From positions 1-21,177 of the forward strand of contig CAYJXJ010000071.1 of assembly GCA_964374095.1 (NCBI GenBank): DNA of 21,177 bases, in the 5' to 3' direction. Positions 6,509-13,972 of this stretch are shown piece after piece. A program made the translations under genes and the position numbers. Origin of the DNA: CAYJXJ01 sp964374095 (GTDB lineage: Bacteria > Elusimicrobiota > Elusimicrobia > UBA1565 > UBA9628). Position 1 is the first letter of the stretch, and every line of letters starts with the position of its first letter. The notes under the pieces were generated by a model. It searched no databases. It saw only the letters and a list, made by a program, of their open reading frames with translations, and was not told the origin of the DNA.

Positions 6509-9037
6509 TCATGGGATGGTCAAATCCGGCCCTTCGAAGACCGGCGTCTGGTCGCGGTTTTCCCTGCGGGCGGAGGATTCCACCGGGATCTTGAGCTCCT
6601 GATAGATCCTCGATGCCCGGGCGGGGGCTTGCTGCAGGGATTTCAAGAAATAGTAGGTAAACAGACCATGGCCCTCGCTCTCCATGCTTCCGGAAATCTG
6701 GTCCTCTCCGGCTGCGGCCAATAGGGTGATGTTGGGCCCTAAGACCGGCTTGGAGACCCGGCTCACCAGGGGCCTAGCACCCTTGGGCAGCACCGATCTT
6801 CCTCCGGCTCCGGAAAAACAGGAGTCCATGGCCACGAGGACCTCTTTGGCCTGGAGCCTCCCCAGACCCTCGAACAGGGTCTTCAGGCGCAGGGCCGTGC
6901 TCTTCAAATATTCCGCCTGGCCGTCATAGGGCACCAGGTAGGCCTCCTGAGTCATGGGGTCGGGGGCGCCGTGGCCCGAATAGTAGAAGTAGACCCGCGA
7001 ACGCGGCGTGGCATTCTTGGGGAGCCATTCCTCGATACGGCTCTCCAGGGCGGCCTCGGTCGCCTGGTCTCCCGTCAAATAGACCAGATTCCGCTCGGGA
7101 ACGCCCAGCGCGAGAAGTTGAGCTTTCACGGCGAGGGCATCCCGCTCGGCGAACTGGGCTTCCGGGAGCTGTTTGTACCTGCCGATGCCGATAACCAGCG
7201 CCAGATCGTCGGGCCTTTCGGGGAAATGTCCTTTCGGCCGGTCGACGTCCGAGTGATAGACTTTCTCCTCGCCGGCCTGAAGCCTGGCGATTTCCCGTTC
7301 CAGGGCTTGAAGCTTCTCTTTGTCGGCCCGTTTTTTCTTAAGCCGCTCAAGCTCCTTCATCTTTTGGCTCATCTCGGGATTATCAGAATATTGCACGGAG
7401 ATCTTCCGGGCATCGGGAGTCTCCGGCGCGGCGTTGTCGACCGCGCTCAGGTCCACCTGAGCCAGGCGTCTCTCGAAAGAGGCCTCGCTCGAAACGGCCG
7501 CATACACCTTTCCATTGACCTCAAGCCCGGCTTCCTCCAAGGAGAGCCTTCCCCCATCAAGGGCGAAGCGGATTTTGGGTTTGGCCCGCGAGAGGCCGCG
7601 GTCAAAATCCTCGGCATCTTTCTTGGGTATGGCCTCCCTCAGAACCAGGGTCAACTGGAAGCCTTCGCCGAGGCCCCCGGTGGGAGCCACTTGCGTCGAA
7701 AAGAGCTCGCCGTCGGCGTCGTAATGGGTCCCGGCGACCTGGGGCTCGCCGAAGACGGAGTAGAAGGCGTTGCGCAAGGCCTCGGTCTTCTTCTCGATGG
7801 GAAAGGCCGAGACCCTCTGCTGGTAGGCCGCAAGCGGGGCGTCGAGGTCGGCCTGAGCCTTGGCCACCCGCTCCTTGAATTCAGACGTGCTCTCGTATTT
7901 TCCCTGAGTGAGGCTGGCGGCCTGAGGCGCGGGTTTTTCCCCAAGGTGATCGACAAGGGCCTGCTTGACGGCTTGCGAGGCAAGTTCGGAGAAGAGGTCA
8001 AGACCCCGTTTTGAAGACGGCATCCGCCAGAGCTTAGGCGCGCCGCCGTCCGCCACGGCCAGCAACCGCCCGTCAGCGGAGAATGCGATGGACCTGGGAA
8101 AACGACCGAGCCCCTCGAAGCTTCTCAGGAGCTTTCCGCTGGAAACATCCCAGAGCCTTGCCGTCCCATCCGCGGCTCCCGACGCGACGAACCTCCCATC
8201 CGGCGAAAAGGCGACCCCTTGGATCCAGTCGGCGTGACCCTCGAAGGTCTTGAGGGTCTTCCCGGTGAAAACGTCCCAGAGCCTAAGTGTTTGATCGCCG
8301 CTGCCCGACAGGACTTGCTTGCCGTCGGGGGAAAAGGCCACGGCCATCACATCCTTGGCATGCCCTTCAAAGGCTCGCAGCGCTTTCCCGGTTGACACAT
8401 CCCAGAGGAAAACCCTCTTGTCCATGCCTCCCGAGGCAGCGAAGCGGCCGTCGGGGGAGAAGGCCGCGGCATAGACGACCCCCGGGTACCTCTTGTCGAA
8501 GGTGCGCGCGGGTTTACCCGTTTCCACGTCCCAGAGTATCAGTTTGCCGTCCACTCCGCCCGAGAGGGCCGACCGGCCATCCGGCGCAAAGGCGACGGAA
8601 TAGACCTCCGAGGAATGCCCCCGGGCCCAAATTCCTAAAGGTCTTCCGGAAAGTTCCCACAATTTGAGGGTGTGGTCATCGTCTCCCGTCAGGACGTAGC
8701 GACCGTCGGGCGAAAAGGCCGCGGAGGGCGTCCGTTTCGGGACATGAGCCTCGCTACGGCGGATGAGTTTTCCCGTTGATATCTCCCAAACCTGAATGGC
8801 TCCGTAGTAGCTCACCGCGGAGATGTTCCCTCCATCCGGAGAAAACGCCAGGAATTTCCCCCCATCGCGTCCATCGAATTTCCTCAGGAAGGGGGTCGAG
8901 ATATTTTCATAGCGCGCTCCAGGCTCCCAGGTTATGCGCGCGTCTTGCCCGCGCGCGACGGACACCAGGGTCAGGAGCAGGACGGCGATCGAGATTTTCA
9001 CGGTCGCGGCGGTCACCACTCCCCGGAAAATCTCCAA
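6509..9037 (-). CDS. Exported WD40 beta-propeller fused to caspase-like peptidase (C14 family)
   Basis: This is an 842-residue protein from the TTG at 9037, which has GGAGG ten bases upstream and opens a good signal peptide (core SIAVLLLTLVSVARG). Another TTG at 9079 is possible but lacks a Shine-Dalgarno site. Residues about 50-341 form seven WD40 blades with repeated AFSPDGR and LWDV.TGK motifs, enough for one closed propeller. A middle domain (about 346-550, starting near KYESTSEFKERV) and a charged coiled coil (about 558-595) precede the caspase-like domain from about 610, which begins DDLALVIGIGRYKQLPEA. The catalytic dyad is visible: His689 in YYSGHGAPD and Cys740 in MDSCFSGAGG. It is therefore probably an active cysteine protease outside the cytoplasm. 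Relatives usually cleave after Arg/Lys or Asp; specificity here is unknown. It is divergent from the LPP20-like gene. Confidence 0.92.
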   Translation of the reverse strand: MEIFRGVVTAATVKISIAVLLLTLVSVARGQDARITWEPGARYENISTPFLRKFDGRDGGKFLAFSPDGGNISAVSYYGAIQVWEISTGKLIRRSEAHVPKRTPSAAFSPDGRYVLTGDDDHTLKLWELSGRPLGIWARGHSSEVYSVAFAPDGRSALSGGVDGKLILWDVETGKPARTFDKRYPGVVYAAAFSPDGRFAASGGMDKRVFLWDVSTGKALRAFEGHAKDVMAVAFSPDGKQVLSGSGDQTLRLWDVFTGKTLKTFEGHADWIQGVAFSPDGRFVASGAADGTARLWDVSSGKLLRSFEGLGRFPRSIAFSADGRLLAVADGGAPKLWRMPSSKRGLDLFSELASQAVKQALVDHLGEKPAPQAASLTQGKYESTSEFKERVAKAQADLDAPLAAYQQRVSAFPIEKKTEALRNAFYSVFGEPQVAGTHYDADGELFSTQVAPTGGLGEGFQLTLVLREAIPKKDAEDFDRGLSRAKPKIRFALDGGRLSLEEAGLEVNGKVYAAVSSEASFERRLAQVDLSAVDNAAPETPDARKISVQYSDNPEMSQKMKELERLKKKRADKEKLQALEREIARLQAGEEKVYHSDVDRPKGHFPERPDDLALVIGIGRYKQLPEAQFAERDALAVKAQLLALGVPERNLVYLTGDQATEAALESRIEEWLPKNATPRSRVYFYYSGHGAPDPMTQEAYLVPYDGQAEYLKSTALRLKTLFEGLGRLQAKEVLVAMDSCFSGAGGRSVLPKGARPLVSRVSKPVLGPNITLLAAAGEDQISGSMESEGHGLFTYYFLKSLQQAPARASRIYQELKIPVESSARRENRDQTPVFEGPDLTIP

Positions 9038-9081
9038 GACATTTGAACCTCCGGCCGGTCGCGGGGACCGCCTGTCCAAAG

Positions 9082-9087
9082 TCTATA
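9082..9087 (-). promoter_or_regulatory. Candidate -10 element for the WD40-caspase gene
   Basis: On the minus strand TATAGA (9087 down to 9082) sits in a short A/T-rich patch. Transcription from about 9075 would begin inside the longer TTG frame and so favour the TTG start at 9037. There is no recognisable -35 hexamer, so the call is weak. Confidence 0.3.
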
Positions 9088-9137
9088 AAATTTCGACGAG
9101 CCACGGGACCGCAGCTCGACCCCACCTGTCCTGAACC

Positions 9138-9166
9138 TTGACAGCCTGACTGCCAAGGGCTAAACT
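9138..9166 (+). promoter_or_regulatory. Near-consensus promoter giving a leaderless mRNA for the LPP20-like gene
   Basis: A perfect -35 TTGACA (9138-9143) is separated by exactly 17 bases from the -10 hexamer TAAACT (9161-9166). The GTG start codon begins at 9173, six bases after the hexamer, which is where transcription should begin. No Shine-Dalgarno site is present at proper spacing, consistent with leaderless translation. Confidence 0.7.
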
Positions 9167-9172
9167 GGTCAG

Positions 9173-10147
9173 GTGAGGATCGTCCCGGCGTTGTGGCTTC
9201 TCCCCGTCCTGCTCGCGGCGGCCGAACCCCGGCCCGACTGGCTCTCCGGGTCCAGCGCCGAGCACCCCAAGGCCGCCTTCGTGACCGGGGTGGGCGAGGC
9301 CCAGGGCCAGGAAAAGGCCGCCGACCGGGCCCGAACCGAGATCGCCAAGTTCTTCGGCGTCGAACTATTCGCGCGCACCGCGACCTCCGCGAGAGAGTCG
9401 GGAGCGGGCTTCACCCAGCAAGTCTCCGACGACGTCCGGACCTTCACGGCCCGCATGCTCGAGGGCGTGGATATCGCCAAGTATTGGCGAGACGAGCAGG
9501 GCAACCATTACGCCCTCGCCGTGCTCGACCGGTCGGCGGCCCTGGCCAACCTCACGACCAAGCTCTCGGAGTACGACGCCGAATTCAAGGAGACTTCCGA
9601 GCAGCTTGAGAAGACGGAGGGGAAGTTCGCCCGCCTCCGGCTGGCCCTCCAGCTGGTCAAGGCCGCGCGCGGGCGCAAAGAGGTCCACAAACAGTACCGC
9701 GTCCTCGCGGGCAAGAGCCTCCCCGGACCTTCCTCGCAGGAGGCGTTGTCCAAGGCCCGCGCCGCGATCAAGGCCGTGACGGTCCAAATTCACGCCGATG
9801 GAGAGAACGCGGAGGCGGTCGGGTCGCGCATCATCGATGAGCTGAGCGCCTATGGCCTGCGGGCCCGCGAGGAGGGCTCGCGCGCCGCCGACATCATGGT
9901 CGAGGCCAAGGCCCAGGCCGAGGCCCTCCCTCCTGAGAACCTGCTGTGGTTCTGGTCCAAGGGCGCCATCACGGTCCGCATGAGCTACGGCTCCAGCGGC
10001 GAGGTTTTCACCCGCTTCGAGGAGTTGGCGCAGGAGGCCTCCCGCGACCCCGGGACTTCCGTGGACTCCACGCTCCTGGCGCTGGCCTCGAAAGCCTCCC
10101 GCCGGATCTTTCACGTCATCACGAGCCAGGACCTCTCCGACGATTAA
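9173..10147 (+). CDS. LPP20-like secreted protein
   Basis: This 324-residue protein has an N-terminal signal peptide (MRIVPALWLLPVLLAAA) without a lipobox cysteine, so it should be soluble rather than a lipoprotein. The mature start PDWLSGSS (21-28), then FVTGVGEAQG (36-45) and ADRARTEIAKFFGV (50-63), match the opening of LPP20-type domains. The region around residues 120-190 is Lys/Glu/Leu-rich and likely helical. A second domain (about 195-310) contains AVTVQIHADGENAEAVGSRI, then an ADIMVEAKAQAE strand region. The function of LPP20-like proteins is poorly known; they are envelope-associated in characterised cases. The GTG start coincides with the predicted transcription start, and the stop TAA overlaps the probable ATT start of the zincin gene. 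Confidence 0.75.
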   Translation: MRIVPALWLLPVLLAAAEPRPDWLSGSSAEHPKAAFVTGVGEAQGQEKAADRARTEIAKFFGVELFARTATSARESGAGFTQQVSDDVRTFTARMLEGVDIAKYWRDEQGNHYALAVLDRSAALANLTTKLSEYDAEFKETSEQLEKTEGKFARLRLALQLVKAARGRKEVHKQYRVLAGKSLPGPSSQEALSKARAAIKAVTVQIHADGENAEAVGSRIIDELSAYGLRAREEGSRAADIMVEAKAQAEALPPENLLWFWSKGAITVRMSYGSSGEVFTRFEELAQEASRDPGTSVDSTLLALASKASRRIFHVITSQDLSDD

Positions 10148-10517
10148 GGTCACGCGCTCACGCTTCGAGCGCCTGGCCGAGGCCGCGCTCGCCGAAGGTC
10201 CCAAGCCCCTTCTGGAGAAGCTCCACAACCTTTCCATCGAGGTCCGCGGCCTGCCGGGCCCCGAGGCCGGCCGCTGGAAGGGCTCCCGCGCCCTCCTGGG
10301 GCTCTACACGGGCCTAACCCGGGAGCAGATGCTCAGCCCGAACTCGGGCTCCTACCTCCCGGCGCGCATACTGCTCTACCAGCGAAACATCTCCGAGCTT
10401 TGCGAGGATGAGGCCCGACTGGCGCGCGAGATCCGCAAAACCCTTCGCCACGAGATCGCCCATCACTTCGGCTACAGCGAAGAGGATATCAGGCGAGTTT
10501 GGCCCGAAGGGGCCTAG
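10143..10517 (+). CDS. Small zincin metallopeptidase-like protein (HExxH), probable ATT start
   Basis: This 124-residue protein matches the short 'metallopeptidase family protein' group (Zincin_1, PF06262-like). It has the zinc motif HEIAHH at 103-108 within LRHEIAHHFGYSEEDI, and a helical N-terminus SRFERLAEAAL followed by a conserved-type strand LSIEVRGLP. The family N-terminus needs the sequence before the first ATG (10329), so the ATG-initiated frame would lose half the protein. In the full-length frame the only start near the family's usual beginning is ATT at 10143, inside GATTAAG where it overlaps the stop of the upstream gene. An ATT start is known for infC; CTG at 10173 is a weaker alternative. 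The gene is presumably translationally coupled to the LPP20-like gene. Its substrate is unknown. Confidence 0.75.
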   Translation: MKVTRSRFERLAEAALAEGPKPLLEKLHNLSIEVRGLPGPEAGRWKGSRALLGLYTGLTREQMLSPNSGSYLPARILLYQRNISELCEDEARLAREIRKTLRHEIAHHFGYSEEDIRRVWPEGA

Positions 10518-10520
10518 CTT

Positions 10521-12791
10521 TTAGCGCGCGGCGCGCAGAAAATCGGGACCGCGAACGGGACGCCGCCCGTTCCAGAGCCGTCTCAGATGGAACTCGGTCC
10601 ACGGGCGGTCGTCCGAAAGGGCCCGGCGGCCTTCGAGCCGGCGCCTGAGCTCGCTCTCCGGCATCAACAGCCCCGCGCGGATCTCGCGTTCCCCGAAGGG
10701 CCGGACCACCGAGGCGATCCGCCGGCCGGCGATCCGGCGTTCGAGTTCGCCGGCCGGCCATTCAAACGGCGCGCGCGAGCCCAGGCACAGCAGGCCCGCG
10801 AAACCGGGCCAGGCCCAAACCCCGACGTGTTCGAAGGTGTCAGTCATGCCTTTGAGGATCGCCCAGTAATCGTCCTCTAGGGAAAGATAGGGCAGCCATA
10901 GAGTCAGGATGCCGTCGCCCTCCAAGCGCCGCCGCGCCAAGGCCATGAACTCGCGGGAATAGAGGTTGACCGCGCCGGAGCTGTGGAGCGGGGGGGTGGC
11001 GTCGACGATGATCGAACTATAGCGCCGCCGGACCCGCAGGAGGTAATGGCGCCCGTCCTCGATGAAGACCGCGCGGCCGGGGCGGGTCAGGTGTTGGGCG
11101 GCATCGGGATAAAAGTCCTTCATGCGTCCGAAAGTCTGGGGCACGAGGTCGACGGCGTGCACCTCCCCGCCCAGGATCGACGCGGTCCGGAAGGTGTTGC
11201 CCGCTCCGAAGCAGACCACGAGGGTCGAGGCCGGCCGAGCCAGGAGGGCGTGCGGAAGAACCGCCATGAAGGTTCCATCGATAGTGTTGCCCGCGGTCTT
11301 GATGCCGTTGAGCAGCAGGGTCCGGACAGGACCCGCCGCCACGCCGGTGGCCACGGCGGCGGCGGATTCCTCATGAAATAGGACCTGAGGGGCGGCGCCG
11401 AATTCCTTAGCCCACCGGCGCGTCAACATCTCGAGGACGGGATCCCGCCTGGCGAAGACGGCCAACCCCAAGATCAGGGCCGCGACCGCGCCGCAAACAG
11501 GCGGAACGCGCAGCCCCCTGACGCGAGATATCGCGGCGCTCGCGAGACCGGCAAGCGCGGCGATGCCCACCAGGCACAGCATGGCCCGGTGCGTCCCCAC
11601 CGCCCGCACTCCTGCCAGGACCGCCAGCGAGCCCGCGATCCCGCCCAGGGTGTTGGCCGCGTAAAGCGCGCCCACCGGGCCCGCGGCGTCCCCGCCGTTG
11701 GGAGAATAAGCCCGGGCGGCCGCCGGAAACATCAGCCCCATGATGAAGGATGAGGGAAGCACCATCACCCCGGCCTGCAGGGCCATCCGGACCAGATCCG
11801 CCGGAGACCCCAGCGGGGCATACAGGTAGGCGGGGGAATCCGCCGCCAGGCCCATGGTGTGAAACGCCGCGAGGCTCAGCGCCGCGGCGGCGGCCAGTCC
11901 CAGCTGCAGCAGCCCAAAGGAAACCAGGGGCGCCAAGCCGTCCTCGGAGAGACCCGGCGCGGCCAGGCTTCCGAGCGCGATTCCCATGAGGATCAAGACG
12001 AGGACCAGCGAGAAGGCGTAGGTCGAGTTGCCGAGCATGAAGCCCAATTGCCGCGTCCATATGACCTCGCAAGCGAGCGCGCAAAAGCCCGAAAGCGCGT
12101 AGAGCCGGAGCACCGCGGGATCGCCCGCCGTCGCCACCCCGCGGTCGGCGCTGGGAGTCGGCGAGGACGATGGGCCCATGCCCAACGCCCATACCGCGGC
12201 CAGCGCTCCCGCCGCCGCGGCGCACCAGACGGTAGCCGTCTCTCCCCACTCGCCGATCGTCCAGAATCCGGCGGCCGCCACGCCGAAGGCGCCGCCGAAG
12301 GTGTTGGCCGCGTAGAGCTTGCCGACCCCCGACTGAAGGGCCGCTCCCGATGAAGGGCCGCCCGTCCGGCAGAAAACGCGGGCGAGAATGGGCAGCGTCG
12401 CGCCCCAAAGCAAAGTCGGGGGAAGCAGGACCGGGACGCAAACGAGGGCGCGGACGCCGACCGAGAGCGGGCCCTCGCCCCACGCGGCCAAGGCCTCCGG
12501 AAGCCGCCGCATGGCCTCGGCGCAGACCAGGGCGGCGAGCGCGGCCGCGGCTTCCAACCCGGCGTAGGCTTTGAGATCGTCGCGGGGCCGGGGCAGCCGC
12601 GACGCGGCCCAGGCGCCAAGGGCCAGGCCGCCCAAGAACACCGCGACCACGCTCGAGACCGCGTAGACCGTGACCCCCACGGCCCTGGTGAGCATCCGGA
12701 TCCACACCGTCTCCAGCGCCAGGGCCGCCGCGCCGGACAGAAACGTCATGCCGCAGACCGAGATGATCAGCCGGTCTCTCGACGGGCGCAT
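10521..12791 (-). CDS. Polytopic membrane protein fused to a spermidine-synthase-like domain
   Basis: In this 756-residue protein the N-terminal ~450 residues hold about 13 membrane segments with an internal duplication: FLSGAAALALETVWIRML resembles ALSGFCALACEVIWTRQL, and LYAANTFGGAFG resembles LYAANTLGGIAG. The C-terminal part has a Rossmann methyltransferase/spermidine-synthase fold: VVCFGAGNTFRTA as SAM-binding loop, HAVDLVPQ as the second strand, and IIVDATPPLHSSGAVNLYSREF. This is the 'fused MFS/spermidine synthase' architecture. Compared with genuine spermidine synthases, the GGGDG loop is FGAGN and the D-x-x-D-P motif is D-A-T-P-P, so both expected acidic residues are missing at those points. 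Polyamine synthesis is therefore doubtful. The ATG at 12791 follows a 13-codon leader ORF. Confidence 0.85.
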   Translation of the reverse strand: MRPSRDRLIISVCGMTFLSGAAALALETVWIRMLTRAVGVTVYAVSSVVAVFLGGLALGAWAASRLPRPRDDLKAYAGLEAAAALAALVCAEAMRRLPEALAAWGEGPLSVGVRALVCVPVLLPPTLLWGATLPILARVFCRTGGPSSGAALQSGVGKLYAANTFGGAFGVAAAGFWTIGEWGETATVWCAAAAGALAAVWALGMGPSSSPTPSADRGVATAGDPAVLRLYALSGFCALACEVIWTRQLGFMLGNSTYAFSLVLVLILMGIALGSLAAPGLSEDGLAPLVSFGLLQLGLAAAAALSLAAFHTMGLAADSPAYLYAPLGSPADLVRMALQAGVMVLPSSFIMGLMFPAAARAYSPNGGDAAGPVGALYAANTLGGIAGSLAVLAGVRAVGTHRAMLCLVGIAALAGLASAAISRVRGLRVPPVCGAVAALILGLAVFARRDPVLEMLTRRWAKEFGAAPQVLFHEESAAAVATGVAAGPVRTLLLNGIKTAGNTIDGTFMAVLPHALLARPASTLVVCFGAGNTFRTASILGGEVHAVDLVPQTFGRMKDFYPDAAQHLTRPGRAVFIEDGRHYLLRVRRRYSSIIVDATPPLHSSGAVNLYSREFMALARRRLEGDGILTLWLPYLSLEDDYWAILKGMTDTFEHVGVWAWPGFAGLLCLGSRAPFEWPAGELERRIAGRRIASVVRPFGEREIRAGLLMPESELRRRLEGRRALSDDRPWTEFHLRRLWNGRRPVRGPDFLRAAR

Positions 12792-12796
12792 GGTTT

Positions 12797-12838
12797 CTAT
12801 TCTACCTTTGCGGAACCTGCCCCTCCAAATCCGGTCAT
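12797..12838 (-). CDS. Possible 13-codon leader peptide upstream of the spermidine-synthase-like gene
   Basis: On the minus strand the strongest Shine-Dalgarno site in this region, AGGAGGAG (12850-12843), is placed four bases before an ATG at 12838. That ATG opens the peptide MTGFGGAGSAKVE and stops at TAG (12799-12797), five bases before the ATG of the large membrane gene, in a different frame. The main gene itself has only a distant AAAGG. This suggests re-initiation or translational coupling. Too short to prove from one sequence. Confidence 0.4.
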   Translation of the reverse strand: MTGFGGAGSAKVE

Positions 12839-12891
12839 GGTTCTCCTCCTATATCCTTTGGAGTCGAACCATTTCCTTCGGTCATCGGCGG

Positions 12892-12900
12892 ACTATACCA
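12892..12900 (-). promoter_or_regulatory. Candidate extended -10 promoter for the spermidine-synthase-like gene
   Basis: The minus strand reads TGGTATAGT (12900 down to 12892), an extended -10 (TGn) joined to TATAGT. No good -35 is visible, which extended -10 promoters can tolerate. Transcription from about 12885 would give a leader of about 47 bases before the 13-codon ORF. Confidence 0.45.
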
Positions 12901-12932
12901 TTTTGAATCGGACCGACCTGCTCAGGGCCCGC

Positions 12933-12976
12933 GACGCATTGCGTCAGTGCGCCATACGCTACTGCGTCCGGACGCA
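12933..12976. repeat. Cluster of GACGCA/TGCGTC inverted repeats
   Basis: Within 44 bases there are two inverted pairs of the same hexamer: GACGCA-T-TGCGTC at 12933-12945 and the perfect 14-base palindrome TGCGTCCGGACGCA at 12963-12976. They lie upstream of the candidate promoter at 12892-12900 and could be paired regulator sites. Apart from these, the promoter, and the terminator at 13059-13079, the 266-base gap between the two minus-strand genes shows nothing else I can support. Confidence 0.4.
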
Positions 12977-13049
12977 CCAGGTCACGGCCGAGAGGGCTGT
13001 CATCGGAGAATACGCGCCCCTCGCCGAGGTTTCACCCCCGGTGGCCGCC

Positions 13050-13079
13050 AAAGAAGAAGGCCCCGGCGAGGCCGGGGCC
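13050..13079 (-). terminator. Intrinsic terminator of the small secreted-protein gene
   Basis: A perfect nine-base stem (GGCCCCGGC with GCCGGGGCC, 13059-13067 and 13071-13079) with a three-base loop is followed on the minus strand by the T-rich run TTCTTCTTT (13058 down to 13050). It lies about 25 bases beyond the stop codon at 13105. Confidence 0.8.
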
Positions 13080-13104
13080 CTTTCCCTTGCGGAAAGATCC
13101 GTCT

Positions 13105-13839
13105 TCAGGGAAGCATGATCTTTTCGGGATAAGCCATGATCATGAGCTCGACCCGGCCGCTCTCGGCCATGACCGCGACGACCCCGTTCAAGCCCTCGGC
13201 CACGATCTCGTCCGCCGCGGTGACAAGCGCCACGCCCAGCGTGTGGCCGGGAGACTGGCGCATTTCCTTTACCTGAAGTTTGGCGTCCATGGTCAAGCAG
13301 GAACCGTAGTGGGTGATAAAGTCCTGGGCGGTCTCGACCTTGCGCAGGACGGCGGGAAGGAGGCAGCTATCGAGCGCCTCTTGCGCCAGGCTGGTCTTGA
13401 GGATTTGGCGCTCGGCCTCGCGGCGCAGCAGCGCGGTATGGCCGAGCAGCTCCCCGCCCCGAGCTGCGATGGCGTGGTTCAGATCGCGCATGACCGGAGC
13501 CGCCACGGAGACGTTTCCGGCATAGATGACGATGCCGAAGGATCCGGAGTCCTCGACCCGGCCGGGCTCGGCCTTGAGGGCCAGGCCGTAGCGGGCCGTC
13601 ACGGCGTTCAAGCAGGGTTGGACCGCGGCGACCGCGTCAACGAGGCTGTAGCGGCGCTTGTTCTCCAGCACGCCGCAGTCGCCCAGGCCGGCGAAGGCGT
13701 CCTTGGCCTGAAGCGGGAGGAAGGAGCCGCTCACCACCTGGGCGAAGCCCGGGTCGGTGAGATAGATCTTCTCGGATTCCCCGGCGAAGGCCAGGGGAGC
13801 GAGGGAAAGTGATAGGACGGCGGCGAGTGCGCGATTCAT
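13105..13839 (-). CDS. Secreted protein of unknown function with four cysteines
   Basis: This 244-residue protein has a clear signal peptide, MNRALAAVLSLSLAPLAFA, probably cut before GESEK. The start at 13839 is supported by AGGAGG six bases upstream; a longer frame from 13863 adds only MVDPRRPR. The mature protein has four Cys (in GDCGVL, VQPCLNA, DSCLLPA and GSCLTMD), which could form two disulfides. The C-terminal region AADEIVAEGLNGVVAVMAESGRVELM looks like alternating strands and helices. I do not recognise the family. It is a single-gene unit: a terminator follows it, and a 120-base spacer with strong inverted repeats separates it from the nucleoside transporter gene upstream. Confidence 0.75.
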   Translation of the reverse strand: MNRALAAVLSLSLAPLAFAGESEKIYLTDPGFAQVVSGSFLPLQAKDAFAGLGDCGVLENKRRYSLVDAVAAVQPCLNAVTARYGLALKAEPGRVEDSGSFGIVIYAGNVSVAAPVMRDLNHAIAARGGELLGHTALLRREAERQILKTSLAQEALDSCLLPAVLRKVETAQDFITHYGSCLTMDAKLQVKEMRQSPGHTLGVALVTAADEIVAEGLNGVVAVMAESGRVELMIMAYPEKIMLP

Positions 13840-13916
13840 GCGAGGCCTCCTAGGATCAACCACGCGGACATGGTACCCAAAGGGCCCAGGCCGGGCTTAG
13901 GACCTGGGTCAACCGC

Positions 13917-13972
13917 CGGGGTTGATCTAGATCAACCCCGCCTCGCCCCCCGTCGGCCGCTAGGGGGCGAGG
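13917..13972. repeat. Two adjacent strong inverted repeats at the end of the transporter gene
   Basis: The first is a perfect 24-base palindrome at 13917-13940 (half-site CGGGGTTGATCT). The second has ten-base perfect arms, CCTCGCCCCC (13941-13950) and GGGGGCGAGG (13963-13972), with a 12-base loop that contains the stop codon of the transporter gene. The left arm of the first repeat can also pair with GTCAACC-type sequence at 13909-13914 (TCAACC with GGTTGA at 13920-13925). There is no T-run, so these may be Rho-assisted terminators, mRNA 3' end protectors or an operator. Confidence 0.6.

Noticed and set aside
12860..12870. GGAGTCGAACC, which resembles a minus-strand tRNA T-arm
   Set aside because: The flanking bases do not form a five-base T-stem, and no matching acceptor or anticodon arm is found at the right distance.
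12837..13118. A 93-codon plus-strand frame in the gap upstream of the spermidine-synthase-like gene
   Set aside because: It has no ribosome site, its codon ends are not GC-biased in the first half, and it runs through the minus-strand terminator and into the 3' end of the secreted-protein gene.
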